Shown piece by piece: positions 1-8,666 of a stretch of 64,000 nt of DNA. Each line of letters starts with the position of its first letter. Within the stretch, counting starts at the first letter, position 1. The DNA comes from Alistipes shahii WAL 8301 (lineage in GTDB: Bacteria; Bacteroidota; Bacteroidia; Bacteroidales; Rikenellaceae): assembly GCF_025145845.1 (NCBI RefSeq), contig NZ_CP102253.1:2666001-2730000 (forward strand), given 5' to 3'. A program made the translations under genes and the position numbers. The notes under the pieces were generated by a model. That model ran no database searches. It was not told where the DNA came from and worked only from the letters and a program-made list of their open reading frames with translations.

Positions 1-1
1 C

Positions 2-1120
2 GGGCTGAAGGACTGGGAAAGCTATCTTACGGCCTGTGCGACGGCGTCGAAGCGCTTCACCGACGAGAGCGGATACTCGGTCTACACGACGGGAACGACG
101 CCGTATCTCAACCTTTTCTCGTCGCTCAAGGCCCTCGACACCGAAATCGTGCTCGCCCGGGCCTACAACACGGCTATCGGTCTGAAGCACGACGTCAACG
201 GCTACCTCACGAGCATCACGATGGGACGCCCCGGCCTGCTGAAGAACATCGCCAACATGTATCTGATGAAGGACGGCACGCCCTTCACCTCGCAGCCCGG
301 CTGGGAGACGATGCAGCTCCCCGAGGAGAGCAAAAACCGGGACGGCCGCTTCGCACAGACGGTCCGCACGCCCGGGTACAAGCGCATCGACGACACGGCG
401 CTGTCGGCCCCGAACCTTGCGGCGACGATGACCGGGTACCAGCTGGTGAAGTACCTCCAGTCGGCCAAGTACGATTCGTACAACGCTTCGACGAACGACC
501 TGCCGCTGCTGCGCGCCGCCGAGGTGATGCTCAACTACGCCGAGGCCAAGGCCGAGCTGGGAACCCTCACGCAGGAAGACATCGACCTTGCGATCAAGCC
601 GCTGCGCGACCGTGCGGGCGTCGCCAACCTCTCGCTCACGAAGGCCAACGCCTCGCCCGACCCCTATCTGGCTTCGCCGGAGACCGGCTATGCCAACGTG
701 ACGGGCGACAACAAGGGCGTGATCCTCGAAATCCGCCGCGAACGCACCGTCGAACTGCTGATGGAGAACCTCCGCTACTGGGACATCATGCGCTGGAAGG
801 AGGGCAAGCGTTTCGAAAAACCCTTCACGGGGCTGTATTTCCCCGGCACGGGGTCCTACGACCTGAACAACGACGGCGTGAACGACGTCTGCATCTGGTC
901 CGGCTCGAAGCCCGCGACCTCGGCCCCGGCGGTCTACGAGCTGAACAAGGAGATCTTCTTGAGCGGGGGCGACAGCGGCTACATCATTATCCATACGGAT
1001 TACGCCCGTTCGTGGAACGAGGAGCGCGACTACCTCTATCCCGTGCCCACCGACGACCGGGTGCTGACCCAGGGCGCCATTACGCAGAACCCCGGCTGGA
1101 ACGACGGCCTGAATTTCTAA
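2..1120 (+). CDS. SusD/RagB family outer-membrane lipoprotein, C-terminal part
   Basis: The reading frame is open from the left edge, so the start and the lipoprotein signal lie outside the window; 372 residues are visible. SusD proteins are surface lipoproteins that cap a SusC TonB-dependent channel and bind the incoming substrate. Family features seen are the helical stretch RAAEVMLNYAEAKAELG, the segment ILEIRRERTVELLMENLRYWDIMRWKEG, and a C-terminus ending near YLYPVPTDDRVL and TQNPGWND, which is where the family normally ends. It is the first visible gene of a plus-strand operon; the EEP lipoprotein gene follows after 13 nt. A partner susC should lie just left of the window. Confidence 0.9.
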   Translation, partial: GLKDWESYLTACATASKRFTDESGYSVYTTGTTPYLNLFSSLKALDTEIVLARAYNTAIGLKHDVNGYLTSITMGRPGLLKNIANMYLMKDGTPFTSQPGWETMQLPEESKNRDGRFAQTVRTPGYKRIDDTALSAPNLAATMTGYQLVKYLQSAKYDSYNASTNDLPLLRAAEVMLNYAEAKAELGTLTQEDIDLAIKPLRDRAGVANLSLTKANASPDPYLASPETGYANVTGDNKGVILEIRRERTVELLMENLRYWDIMRWKEGKRFEKPFTGLYFPGTGSYDLNNDGVNDVCIWSGSKPATSAPAVYELNKEIFLSGGDSGYIIIHTDYARSWNEERDYLYPVPTDDRVLTQGAITQNPGWNDGLNF

Positions 1121-1133
1121 CCTGAAAAAAAGA

Positions 1134-2015
1134 ATGATTATGAAAATCAAGCGATTCATACTGCTCGCCTTCTCCGGCTGCTGCCTGGCGTTGTCCGGGG
1201 CGGCCTGCTCCGGGCTGGAGGGCGACAACTCCGACTTCGATTTCGGGGACATGACCTCCGACGCACCCGACAATCCCTACGACGGACAGGGTTACGACCG
1301 CCTGCCCAACTCGGTGCGGCTGGCGACCTACAACACCCACCGCTGCGAGGGATGGACCCAGAACTCCGGGACCGACCGCGCGAACTACAACAACACGGCC
1401 AAGGTCATCTCGCTGATGGACCCCGACGTGATCGCGTTGCAGGAACTGGACAAGAACACCACGTGGCATCAGACCGACCAGTTGCAGGAACTGGCCGACC
1501 GCACGGGGATGCGGCCCTACTACTGCAAGACGATCAGCTACCGCGGCGGCGACTACGGCATCGGCATCCTCTGCAAGACGGCGCCTAAAAACACCTATGC
1601 GGGCGATCTGCCGGGAACCGAGGCGCGGAAGTTCTTCCTCGCGGAGTTCGACGGCTACATCTTCATCGCCACGCACTTCTGCCACCAGAGCGATGAGAAC
1701 CGCCAGCGGTCGTTCGAGATCATAACCGAGTATATCGCCGCCAACTACGCCGCCTATACCAAGCCGATCTACCTGGCGGGGGACCTCAACACGTCGAAGC
1801 TTCCGGCAGCGGCGCTCGAATCGTGGAAGATCATCAGCACCTCGGCCAATACCTTCGTGAACACCTCTTCGCCGTCGCGCATCGACTATGTGCTCGTCTA
1901 CACGGGCAATTCGCCGTCGTACGAGGTGCTGCGCACCGCCGTGCCCTCGTACGAGGAGATCAACGTGATGACGGTCTCCGACCACCTTCCCGTACTGGTA
2001 GACCTCAAAAAGTAA
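1134..2015 (+). CDS. Secreted endonuclease/exonuclease/phosphatase (EEP) family lipoprotein
   Basis: A 293-residue protein with a lipoprotein signal (hydrophobic stretch, then LSGAAC with the lipidated Cys near residue 26), so probably outer-membrane anchored. The rest is one EEP (DNase I-like) domain with all the usual active-site blocks in order: ATYNTH (Asn), ALQELD (Glu), ATHFC (His), AGDLNTS (Asp/Asn), RIDYV (Asp) and SDHLP (Asp-His). Enzymes of this fold cut phosphodiester or phosphomonoester bonds in nucleic acids, phosphoinositides or sphingomyelin. The substrate cannot be read from sequence; its place between a SusD and a DUF5689-like lipoprotein suggests extracellular nuclease work. 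The ATG at 1140 is an equally good start. Confidence 0.87.
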   Translation: MIMKIKRFILLAFSGCCLALSGAACSGLEGDNSDFDFGDMTSDAPDNPYDGQGYDRLPNSVRLATYNTHRCEGWTQNSGTDRANYNNTAKVISLMDPDVIALQELDKNTTWHQTDQLQELADRTGMRPYYCKTISYRGGDYGIGILCKTAPKNTYAGDLPGTEARKFFLAEFDGYIFIATHFCHQSDENRQRSFEIITEYIAANYAAYTKPIYLAGDLNTSKLPAAALESWKIISTSANTFVNTSSPSRIDYVLVYTGNSPSYEVLRTAVPSYEEINVMTVSDHLPVLVDLKK

Positions 2016-2021
2016 GCGATT

Positions 2022-4265
2022 ATGAAAAACAGACTCTTGAATAGCTTTTTCCGGGCGGCGGCGGCCTTCGCGCTGCTGCTCGCGGCCGGAGCGTGCAAGG
2101 ACGACGTGGCGCTGCCGATGCAGCGGGTAGCGCTGAACACGCACGCGATTCTCGCGCCGTCGTTCGCCACGACGCTCTCGTTCGACGTCGAGGCCAACTG
2201 CGACTGGACGATCTCCGTCGCGGGCGACGACACCTCGTGGGCCGAACTCTCGCAGACCGAGGCCACGGGCATGGCGACCGTGGCGGTGTCCATTGCCGAA
2301 AACAATACTTCCGGCTCCCGTGCGCTGACGATACGCGTTGCGGCCAAACGGAATGCCGCGGTCGTGGAGGAGTTGTCCTTCGTGCAGGCTTCGGCGACGG
2401 CCGAGGGGTATCTCTCGATCCCCGATCTGCGGAAACTGGCCGCCGACGGCGACTACTCCGTGACGCAGGACGTGAAGATGCGCGGAATCGTGGTGTCGAG
2501 CGTCCAGGACAATAACTATTACGACAACTGCATCGCGCTCCAGAGCGCCCTGAAAGCCAACTGCGGCATTACGCTCCGCACCGACGAGGTGCTCTACCGC
2601 AAGCCGGGCGAGGAGCTGGAGATCGACCTGAAGGGGGCGGTCGTCGGGGTGAATCCCGAAACCGGCGTGATGGAGGTGAAACCCGCCGCGGACGACAAGG
2701 TGAGCCGCACGGAGACGACGCAGGTGAAGATCGAAGCCTTGAAGATCACCTACGAGGAGCTTCGGTCGGGAGCCTACGAGTCGATGTATGCAGGCATTTA
2801 TTCCCAGGTCTACGTGCCGGAAGGTGGTTCGCTGAACGGTATAACGCTCAAGGACGATCTGTCGATGCAGGACCCCGACAACAACCGTTTCCGGCTGGTG
2901 GCTTCGCAGGCTTCCTCGTTTGGCATTGATCCTGCGCCGACGGGTAGCGGAGTGCTCAAGGGAATCGTTGTGCCGCAGGACGGCGCCTATGCGATCCGCC
3001 CCTGCACGGCCGGGGACAAGGAACTCACCGGGCTGCGCTTCGGCGCCCAGGTTGGAATCAGGCTGCCCTATGTCTTCTCGTTCTACGCCGCCTCGCAGGC
3101 CAACAAGGATTGCAAGTACGTGACGGTGACCGATGGCACGTTCGACAAATTGGGGGCAGACTTCAAGGTCGAGGACAAGGATGTCACCAAATGCGTCGTG
3201 CTGACGGCAAAGGTGGCCCCGACGTCGAACAGCAGCCATTTCCGGCTGACGCACTGGGCCGATGAGGCCGCGCATGACAACATTCCGGCCAAGTCGATGG
3301 TTTACGGTCAGGACTCCTATTTCCTGCTGACCGTGCCTTTGGCCGAGGATATGCCTGCATCGTTCCGCATCTCATTCGGTATGTCGGGAACGGGCGGCGC
3401 TCCGAAGAACTGGGCGGTGGCCTATTCGACCGACGGCACGGAGTACGTCACTCCCTCCGACGGCTCGACAGCCATCTCGATTCCCGGGGCGATTGCGAGC
3501 AGCGGCTATTTCTATTATTTTACGGTGACCCTGACGCCGCAGTTGCGGCTGATGAAGGGCCAGACGCTGCTACTGAAACTTTATCCGACAGACAACGTCA
3601 GTTGCAACGGCGGTACGGCTGGATACAATTCGGATTCGCGCCTGCATTCGTGCGTCGCGATTGAGGCCGTGCCGAAATTCAGTACACCGAAACCGGTCGG
3701 AGCGGTTTATTTCGAGCCTTTCGACGGGTTGACCGAAGGGTTGGACTACCTCTACGGCGATAAGTTGGCTGCCATGCTGAACTATTGCGGCAGCGACATC
3801 TCGGAATGGGACGCCGTGCTGAAAAACGGACTTTCGGGCACCAACGTTCATCAGCGTCCGGGTTATGCCCAGATCGGTTATGTCGAGTCGCAGGCCGTGA
3901 AGCGGGCAGAGTATGAGAATAAGGCGGGGGCACTGCTCACGCCGGCGCTGAACGCAACGGGCGATCTGAACCTCTCTTTCCGCGCGATGGCCTACAAGAC
4001 CTGTTCGGATCGCCCCAAGGGTAAGGCGACCGAACCCAAGGACAAGAAGGGCGATCTGACGGAGATCGTCGTCGAGGTGATCGGCGGCGGAACGATCGAC
4101 GGCGCGACGAAGAAGGTCGTGTCGGGACTGGCGACCGATGCGTTCAACACCTATTCGCTGACGATCGACGGCGCGACGGCCTCCACGGCCCTGCGCTTTA
4201 CGAGCGAACCCGCTTCGGGCGAGTTCTCGCGCTGGTTCATCGACGATATCTGTGTGACGAAGTAG
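2022..4265 (+). CDS. BACON/DUF5689-like surface lipoprotein
   Basis: A 747-residue lipoprotein with signal LLLAAGAC (Cys near residue 25). Residues about 30-125 look like a BACON-type immunoglobulin-like domain (NCDWTISV, SWAELSQTEATG, SRALTIRV). Residues about 130-225 resemble the OB-fold-like DUF5689 (SIPDLRKLA, MRGIVVSS, YYDNCIALQS, LEIDLKGAVVG). The last 200 residues form a jelly-roll (choice-of-anchor type) module with LTEIVVEVIGGGTIDG and a final RWFIDDICVTK. No catalytic motif is seen, so a binding or scaffold role at the surface is inferred. It begins 6 nt after the EEP gene and ends the plus operon. Its last module resembles the 377-residue lipoprotein of the opposing operon, at 15936-17069. 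Confidence 0.78.
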   Translation: MKNRLLNSFFRAAAAFALLLAAGACKDDVALPMQRVALNTHAILAPSFATTLSFDVEANCDWTISVAGDDTSWAELSQTEATGMATVAVSIAENNTSGSRALTIRVAAKRNAAVVEELSFVQASATAEGYLSIPDLRKLAADGDYSVTQDVKMRGIVVSSVQDNNYYDNCIALQSALKANCGITLRTDEVLYRKPGEELEIDLKGAVVGVNPETGVMEVKPAADDKVSRTETTQVKIEALKITYEELRSGAYESMYAGIYSQVYVPEGGSLNGITLKDDLSMQDPDNNRFRLVASQASSFGIDPAPTGSGVLKGIVVPQDGAYAIRPCTAGDKELTGLRFGAQVGIRLPYVFSFYAASQANKDCKYVTVTDGTFDKLGADFKVEDKDVTKCVVLTAKVAPTSNSSHFRLTHWADEAAHDNIPAKSMVYGQDSYFLLTVPLAEDMPASFRISFGMSGTGGAPKNWAVAYSTDGTEYVTPSDGSTAISIPGAIASSGYFYYFTVTLTPQLRLMKGQTLLLKLYPTDNVSCNGGTAGYNSDSRLHSCVAIEAVPKFSTPKPVGAVYFEPFDGLTEGLDYLYGDKLAAMLNYCGSDISEWDAVLKNGLSGTNVHQRPGYAQIGYVESQAVKRAEYENKAGALLTPALNATGDLNLSFRAMAYKTCSDRPKGKATEPKDKKGDLTEIVVEVIGGGTIDGATKKVVSGLATDAFNTYSLTIDGATASTALRFTSEPASGEFSRWFIDDICVTK

Positions 4266-4285
4266 GGGTTGCCCGATGATTGAAA

Positions 4286-4317
4286 AGCGTCCCGGAGCAT
4301 TCGCTCCGGGACGCTTC
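4286..4317. terminator. Strong bidirectional intrinsic terminator
   Basis: A perfect 14-bp inverted repeat (AAGCGTCCCGGAGC with its complement) around the four-base loop ATTC. It lies between two convergent operons that end at 4265 (plus) and 4341 (minus), so it can serve both. Confidence 0.85.
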
Positions 4318-4340
4318 GTTACAGGCCGGATTGCGTCCGG

Positions 4341-6011
4341 TCAGTTCTCCGCCTTGGTGGTGACGGTGAAGAGCTGGCGGCCGTATTCGTCGGTGGCGGT
4401 TATCCGGATCTCGGCGGACGGCGTTACGGGCGTGTATTCGAGCATGTGGTCGGTGCGGTATTTGTCGAGGAAGCTGAACGAGGAGATGTCGTTGCCGCAG
4501 GCGTCGTGGACCGTGACGTAATAGTCGTCGTACTCCCGGACCGCCTTCAGCTGCGAGGCGGGAACCGCGGCTCCGTTTTCGCGGCATTCGAATTTCCACG
4601 TCGGATGCCAGTCCCAGACGTTGAGGCGCACGACCGGCCTGCCTTCGGCGTTTTTCAGCCCCGAGTTGTAGACCCGGCAGTATTGCTCGTCGCTGTCGCT
4701 GAAATTCACGCTCCGCCGCTCCGTGATCGTTCCGCCGCTGAAATCGTAACGGGTGAATGTCGCCGGGGCGCCGTCGTGGCAGAGCGGGAAATACCACCAT
4801 GCGCCGCATACGCACGGGTGCGTGTACTCGGTCACGCTCATGTCGCTGCGCGGTACGGTGACCGTTTCGGCGATGTGGTTGTGCCCCGACCAGATCGTGA
4901 CAGGCAGCTGCTTGTCCTTGTAGATGTCGAGCAATTCGTCGGCGTTGTCCATCGGGTTGGGCGACGAGGCCCCCGGGTTGCGGCGGAAGGCCGGGCAATG
5001 CCACGCGATTACGATGCGCTCGACGTCCGACGGCATGTAGTCGGCGTCCTTCTGCGCCCAGTCCATCTGACGCCGGTTGAGGCGGACGGCGAACGACCGG
5101 TCGCCGCCGGTGTTGACATACTGCGTATTGTCGAACACGACGTAGTGCACCTTGCCGATGTTGACGGCGTAGTATGTCGGCCCGAGCGCGGAGATATAGG
5201 CCAGTTCGGCCGCCGAGTCGTCGTCGCCGGCGATGTTCTGCACGGCCATGTCGTGGTCGTGGTTGCCGATGGCGTGGAAGGTCTGGATCGGCATGCCCCC
5301 GCGTTCGCAGACGTTGACGAAATTGGCCAGCGTCGCCTTGTTGGCGTTGGTCCAGTGCGACTCCTGCGTCATGTCGCCCAGATTCATGCCGTAGACCGGC
5401 ACGCCTGCGGGCAGGGCTTTGACGTAGTCGCGCAGCGCCTTGAGGTAGGTGCGGCGGAACGTCGTGGAGTCCAGTTCGCCCTTCGGGGGACAGATCGACG
5501 GCGTGGCCGACGATGTGGTCTTGATCATCGCCCGGTTGCGGATATGCATGTCGGCCGACACGATCATAATGTGGCGGTCGTTGTTCACCTTTTTCAGCGT
5601 GAAGTCGTGCTGCTGCACCTGCTCCACGCTCGTGGGAGCGGTGACCCTGCGGTAGAAGCGGGGGATGAACCCGCGCGTGGATTCGACCTCGTAACCCGAC
5701 GGGACGGTCAGGTAGACCAGTTTCGACTTGTCGGACGACGTGCGCAGCCCGTAGGCCCCCTGTTTGTTTGTGCGCGTCATGTTCACGCCGTCGGTCACGA
5801 CGACGCCCTGCACGGCGGCGCTGGCGCACGTCACGACCCCGCGCACGGTGGCTTTCGGGTCGATCTTCGACCAGTCGACGCCGTCGTCGGGCGAAGGGGG
5901 CGGATCGACGGGTTTTTCCTGTTCTCCGGGATCGTCGCCCGAACCCGAACAGCATATGCCGCCGGCGGATATTGCGAACAGGGCGGCCAATAAAAGCAAC
6001 AGTTTTTTCAT
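4341..6011 (-). CDS. Calcineurin-like metallophosphoesterase lipoprotein
   Basis: A 556-residue protein with signal LLLLLAALFAISAGG and a Cys pair at ICCSGSG typical of a lipoprotein. The start at 6011 is chosen because it leads straight into this signal; an upstream ATG only adds nine unlikely residues. An N-terminal beta-sandwich (RGVVTCASAAVQGVVVTDG) precedes a calcineurin-like domain with the dinuclear metal blocks SADMHIRN, NLGDMTQ, GNHDHD, WHCPAF and SGHNHIAE, then a C-terminal beta domain. This three-part layout matches the Bacteroidetes calcineurin-like family with added N- and C-domains. It is the last gene of the minus-strand SusCD operon and could dephosphorylate products released by the EEP nuclease. 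Substrate not known. Confidence 0.86.
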   Translation of the reverse strand: MKKLLLLLAALFAISAGGICCSGSGDDPGEQEKPVDPPPSPDDGVDWSKIDPKATVRGVVTCASAAVQGVVVTDGVNMTRTNKQGAYGLRTSSDKSKLVYLTVPSGYEVESTRGFIPRFYRRVTAPTSVEQVQQHDFTLKKVNNDRHIMIVSADMHIRNRAMIKTTSSATPSICPPKGELDSTTFRRTYLKALRDYVKALPAGVPVYGMNLGDMTQESHWTNANKATLANFVNVCERGGMPIQTFHAIGNHDHDMAVQNIAGDDDSAAELAYISALGPTYYAVNIGKVHYVVFDNTQYVNTGGDRSFAVRLNRRQMDWAQKDADYMPSDVERIVIAWHCPAFRRNPGASSPNPMDNADELLDIYKDKQLPVTIWSGHNHIAETVTVPRSDMSVTEYTHPCVCGAWWYFPLCHDGAPATFTRYDFSGGTITERRSVNFSDSDEQYCRVYNSGLKNAEGRPVVRLNVWDWHPTWKFECRENGAAVPASQLKAVREYDDYYVTVHDACGNDISSFSFLDKYRTDHMLEYTPVTPSAEIRITATDEYGRQLFTVTTKAEN

Positions 6012-6055
6012 GGTTGCGGTTTTTGCGGTTTGCGGCATGGGACGGCTTTCGGGAA

Positions 6056-6089
6056 AAGCGGGGAAAGGACGGTCGTCCTCTCCCCGCTT
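6056..6089 (-). terminator. Intercistronic hairpin, possible leaky terminator
   Basis: A 15-bp stem with one mismatch (AAGCGGGGA and AGGAC blocks, loop GGTC or GACC) in the 98-nt gap between the 825-residue lipoprotein gene and the metallophosphoesterase gene. On the minus strand it is followed by a short TTTT, so it may lower expression of the last gene or protect the upstream message. Confidence 0.5.
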
Positions 6090-6109
6090 CGACCGTTCGT
6101 TACACGCCG

Positions 6110-8587
6110 CTATTTGTTATAGCGGATGGCGAAATATTCGAGGCTGCTGGCGTGTTCCGCGGCCAGGGCAGCGCCGCTGGCGCTCTGGTTCAGGCGCGCG
6201 TTGGCGTAGTCGGAGCCGTCGCTGCAGAGGTCGCTCGTCGGGCGAAGCCGGATGTAGACGTTTTCGTGGCCGAGAATCTCCTGGGGAAGCTCGAAGTCGA
6301 TGCTTTTGTAGGCCACGCACGACGAATAGAGCGTGTTCGCCCAGACGGAAACGTCGGGGATGGTGTATTCGCCGATCAGATTCCACTGCGAGTCGTCCTT
6401 TGCGGCCTGCGAATCGGTCAGCGACCATTCGGCACACCAGAAACGGGGCGAGAAGAAGCTCTGCTGCGTGTTCATAACGGAAATCTGCATCGAGATATGC
6501 GACGTCGTGATGCCTTCGGTCGAGAAGTTGATCAGCCAGGCGTAGGGGCGGTCGGTGTCGTCGTCCCACCAGAAGTGGTTGGAGAAGGCGGTGTAGCAGG
6601 AACCGTATACATTCCCCTTGCCGCGCATACCCGTGCTGCCGTTGTAGTTGATTTGCGTGGAATTCGTCGCAATCTCATTGTTGCCCGGCCAGCCACCCGT
6701 GCCGTTTGCCGCGTTTTTATCCTTGGCATAGGGACCGCACCACTCCAGCGTTCCGTCGGGATTGCGGCTCACCAGATCGTCCATCAGCGGATTCCAGCTC
6801 TCCTTCGCGGGGTCGATCACTACGCCGATGCCGTTCTTGTTGCCGAAGTTGGCTCCGAAGATATAGGAGGCGTTGTTGCCGACGGGACCCAGGTATTCGT
6901 AGGTTCCGCCGCCCCACATGTGCTGCTGGAAGGTGGCCTGCAGGTACTCTTTGCTGGCGGAGCCGGTGTACTTCTCCTGATAGGTGTGCGTCAGGTAGCC
7001 GTTCGTTCCGTAGGTGGGTTTCTGGACCTTGTTCTCCAGGTCGGGATTCCAGTAGCGGTACTCCGTCAGCAGGGCCGAGAAACCGTCTTCGACACTGTTC
7101 TGCATGTTGTCCCAGATGTCGCCCTTGGTCTGGTGGCGGATCTGGTAGCGGCCGATGAAGCCGAGCGTCGGATCGTCGTCCATTTCGGCCGGGTCGGCTC
7201 CGTCGCGCCATTCGAAACGCGAGAAACGCTCGTGGACGATGACGCCCGAAATCTTGCCCGAGCCGTAGGGCAGGCGCGTGCCGTCGCTGCGGTAGGCGCA
7301 GTTGGTGTTGGTCAGCATGTACATGTCGTCGCCGTTGATGTCGCGCACGAGCAGCGGGTATTTGCTGATGCGGCTTGCGCCCGTGCCGATCGCATAGCCC
7401 TCGTTGATGGGCGTGATCGCGCCTTTGCGTACGGGGAACTCGACGTCCTTCAGGGTGACGTAGGTGTAGATGTCGTCGTCGGTGAGCTGGCTCATCCACT
7501 TCTCCTTCACGGGAACGTCCGATGCCGAACCCGCAATGCGCGAAATGACCATCGCCTTGGTGACGTTGCGCAGTTCATAGCGGTCGGGGGTCTCGACCAG
7601 GTAGCCCGAGGCGCCCTGAATGAGGATCTGCACGTGGTCGTACTGTTCGAAGACGTTGTCTTCGGCCGTGGCGGTCTGGACGGCGATGCCGTATTTGCCG
7701 TCGTAGGTTTCGAGGTAGACGGTCCGGTCCGATATGCTGTAATCAATCTTTGCGGTCGTGCTTTGCGTGTTCTCACCCGCATTGTGGTTCTTGGTGTTGC
7801 TCACCACGATGCCTTCGAGGATGACGTAGTCTTCGACCTTCTTGTTCATGGCATACGTCCGGCGGAACTCCTCGAATGTGATCTGACGTCCGAGGGTCTC
7901 CTTCGCCGTGCGTTGCAGGAGGTTGAATTCGACGGAGACGGTCTCCTCCCAGCCGTCGGTGAAGGAGAGCGACACGGCAGCCGAACGCGGGATTTCATCT
8001 GCGGCGTTCGCCTCGGTCGTGATGGCCAGACTGCGATTTTCGCTCTCGGAATCCACGATTTCGAGACTCTCGATCCAATCGGCGTTGTCGGCCTTGGCAT
8101 ACTCGATGTCGACAGTGATCTCCGAGAAGGGAATGTTGGTCTCGATCGGCGAGATGTTCTCGCCGCCGGCTCCGGCGACGATGACGGACGAGTTGGCGAA
8201 CTCGATCTTGGCGTCCACGAGCGCCTTCTGCTTGACGTAGACCGTGTCGCGGCGCGCGTCCACGTCGGAGCAGAGCACGAAGCCCGCTTTGCGTTTGAAG
8301 CCTTCGTTGAATTCGCATTCGGCGGTGATGGCGCCTTTTCCGTCCTCCGTCTCACCGCAGGTCAGGCTGATCCAGTCGGCCTGGTTGATACGCTCGATAT
8401 GGAAGGCGCTGTTGGCGTAGATGTCGATGTCGAACGTATTCGCATCGGCTTCGACGACGAACTCCTTCTTCAGCGCGCCCAGTTTGACCAGGGCCAGATC
8501 GTCGGCGTCGTCGACGCTGCAGGCCGCCGAGGCTGCGCATACGGCCGCAATGCCTAAAAATTTAAATATCGATTTACGACAGTTCAT
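6110..8587 (-). CDS. BACON/DUF5689-like surface lipoprotein (tandem paralogue B)
   Basis: An 825-residue lipoprotein (signal GIAAVCAASAAC, Cys near residue 23). Two BACON-like domains occupy residues about 30-235, followed by a DUF5689-like OB-fold region (ITFEEFRRTYAM, ILEGIVVSN, VYLETYDGKYGIAVQT, YDHVQILIQG). Then come the shared block SQLTDDDIYTYVTLKDVEF, the segment GRYQIRHQTKGDIW, and a C-terminal jelly-roll half ending FAIRYNK. The gene next upstream (8667-11222) has the same layout and matching blocks, so the two look like an old tandem duplication. No catalytic residues are recognised. A substrate-binding surface role beside SusCD is inferred. Confidence 0.78.
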   Translation of the reverse strand: MNCRKSIFKFLGIAAVCAASAACSVDDADDLALVKLGALKKEFVVEADANTFDIDIYANSAFHIERINQADWISLTCGETEDGKGAITAECEFNEGFKRKAGFVLCSDVDARRDTVYVKQKALVDAKIEFANSSVIVAGAGGENISPIETNIPFSEITVDIEYAKADNADWIESLEIVDSESENRSLAITTEANAADEIPRSAAVSLSFTDGWEETVSVEFNLLQRTAKETLGRQITFEEFRRTYAMNKKVEDYVILEGIVVSNTKNHNAGENTQSTTAKIDYSISDRTVYLETYDGKYGIAVQTATAEDNVFEQYDHVQILIQGASGYLVETPDRYELRNVTKAMVISRIAGSASDVPVKEKWMSQLTDDDIYTYVTLKDVEFPVRKGAITPINEGYAIGTGASRISKYPLLVRDINGDDMYMLTNTNCAYRSDGTRLPYGSGKISGVIVHERFSRFEWRDGADPAEMDDDPTLGFIGRYQIRHQTKGDIWDNMQNSVEDGFSALLTEYRYWNPDLENKVQKPTYGTNGYLTHTYQEKYTGSASKEYLQATFQQHMWGGGTYEYLGPVGNNASYIFGANFGNKNGIGVVIDPAKESWNPLMDDLVSRNPDGTLEWCGPYAKDKNAANGTGGWPGNNEIATNSTQINYNGSTGMRGKGNVYGSCYTAFSNHFWWDDDTDRPYAWLINFSTEGITTSHISMQISVMNTQQSFFSPRFWCAEWSLTDSQAAKDDSQWNLIGEYTIPDVSVWANTLYSSCVAYKSIDFELPQEILGHENVYIRLRPTSDLCSDGSDYANARLNQSASGAALAAEHASSLEYFAIRYNK

Positions 8588-8626
8588 ATTCTATACGTTT
8601 TATTCGTTGTTGTTTGTTCCGGCCGT

Positions 8627-8653
8627 GCGCGGCGGACGGTGCATCCGCCGCGC
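8627..8653 (-). other. Intercistronic hairpin
   Basis: A perfect 10-bp inverted repeat (GCGCGGCGGA and its complement, 7-nt loop) in the 79-nt gap between the two paralogous lipoprotein genes. There is no U-run on either side, so it looks like an mRNA stability or processing element rather than a terminator. Confidence 0.45.
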
Positions 8654-8666
8654 GACCGCAATTCGT

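Noticed and set aside
1080..3275. A 731-codon minus-strand frame
   Set aside because: Opposite the EEP and DUF5689-like genes, His/Arg/Val-rich, no signal or domain.
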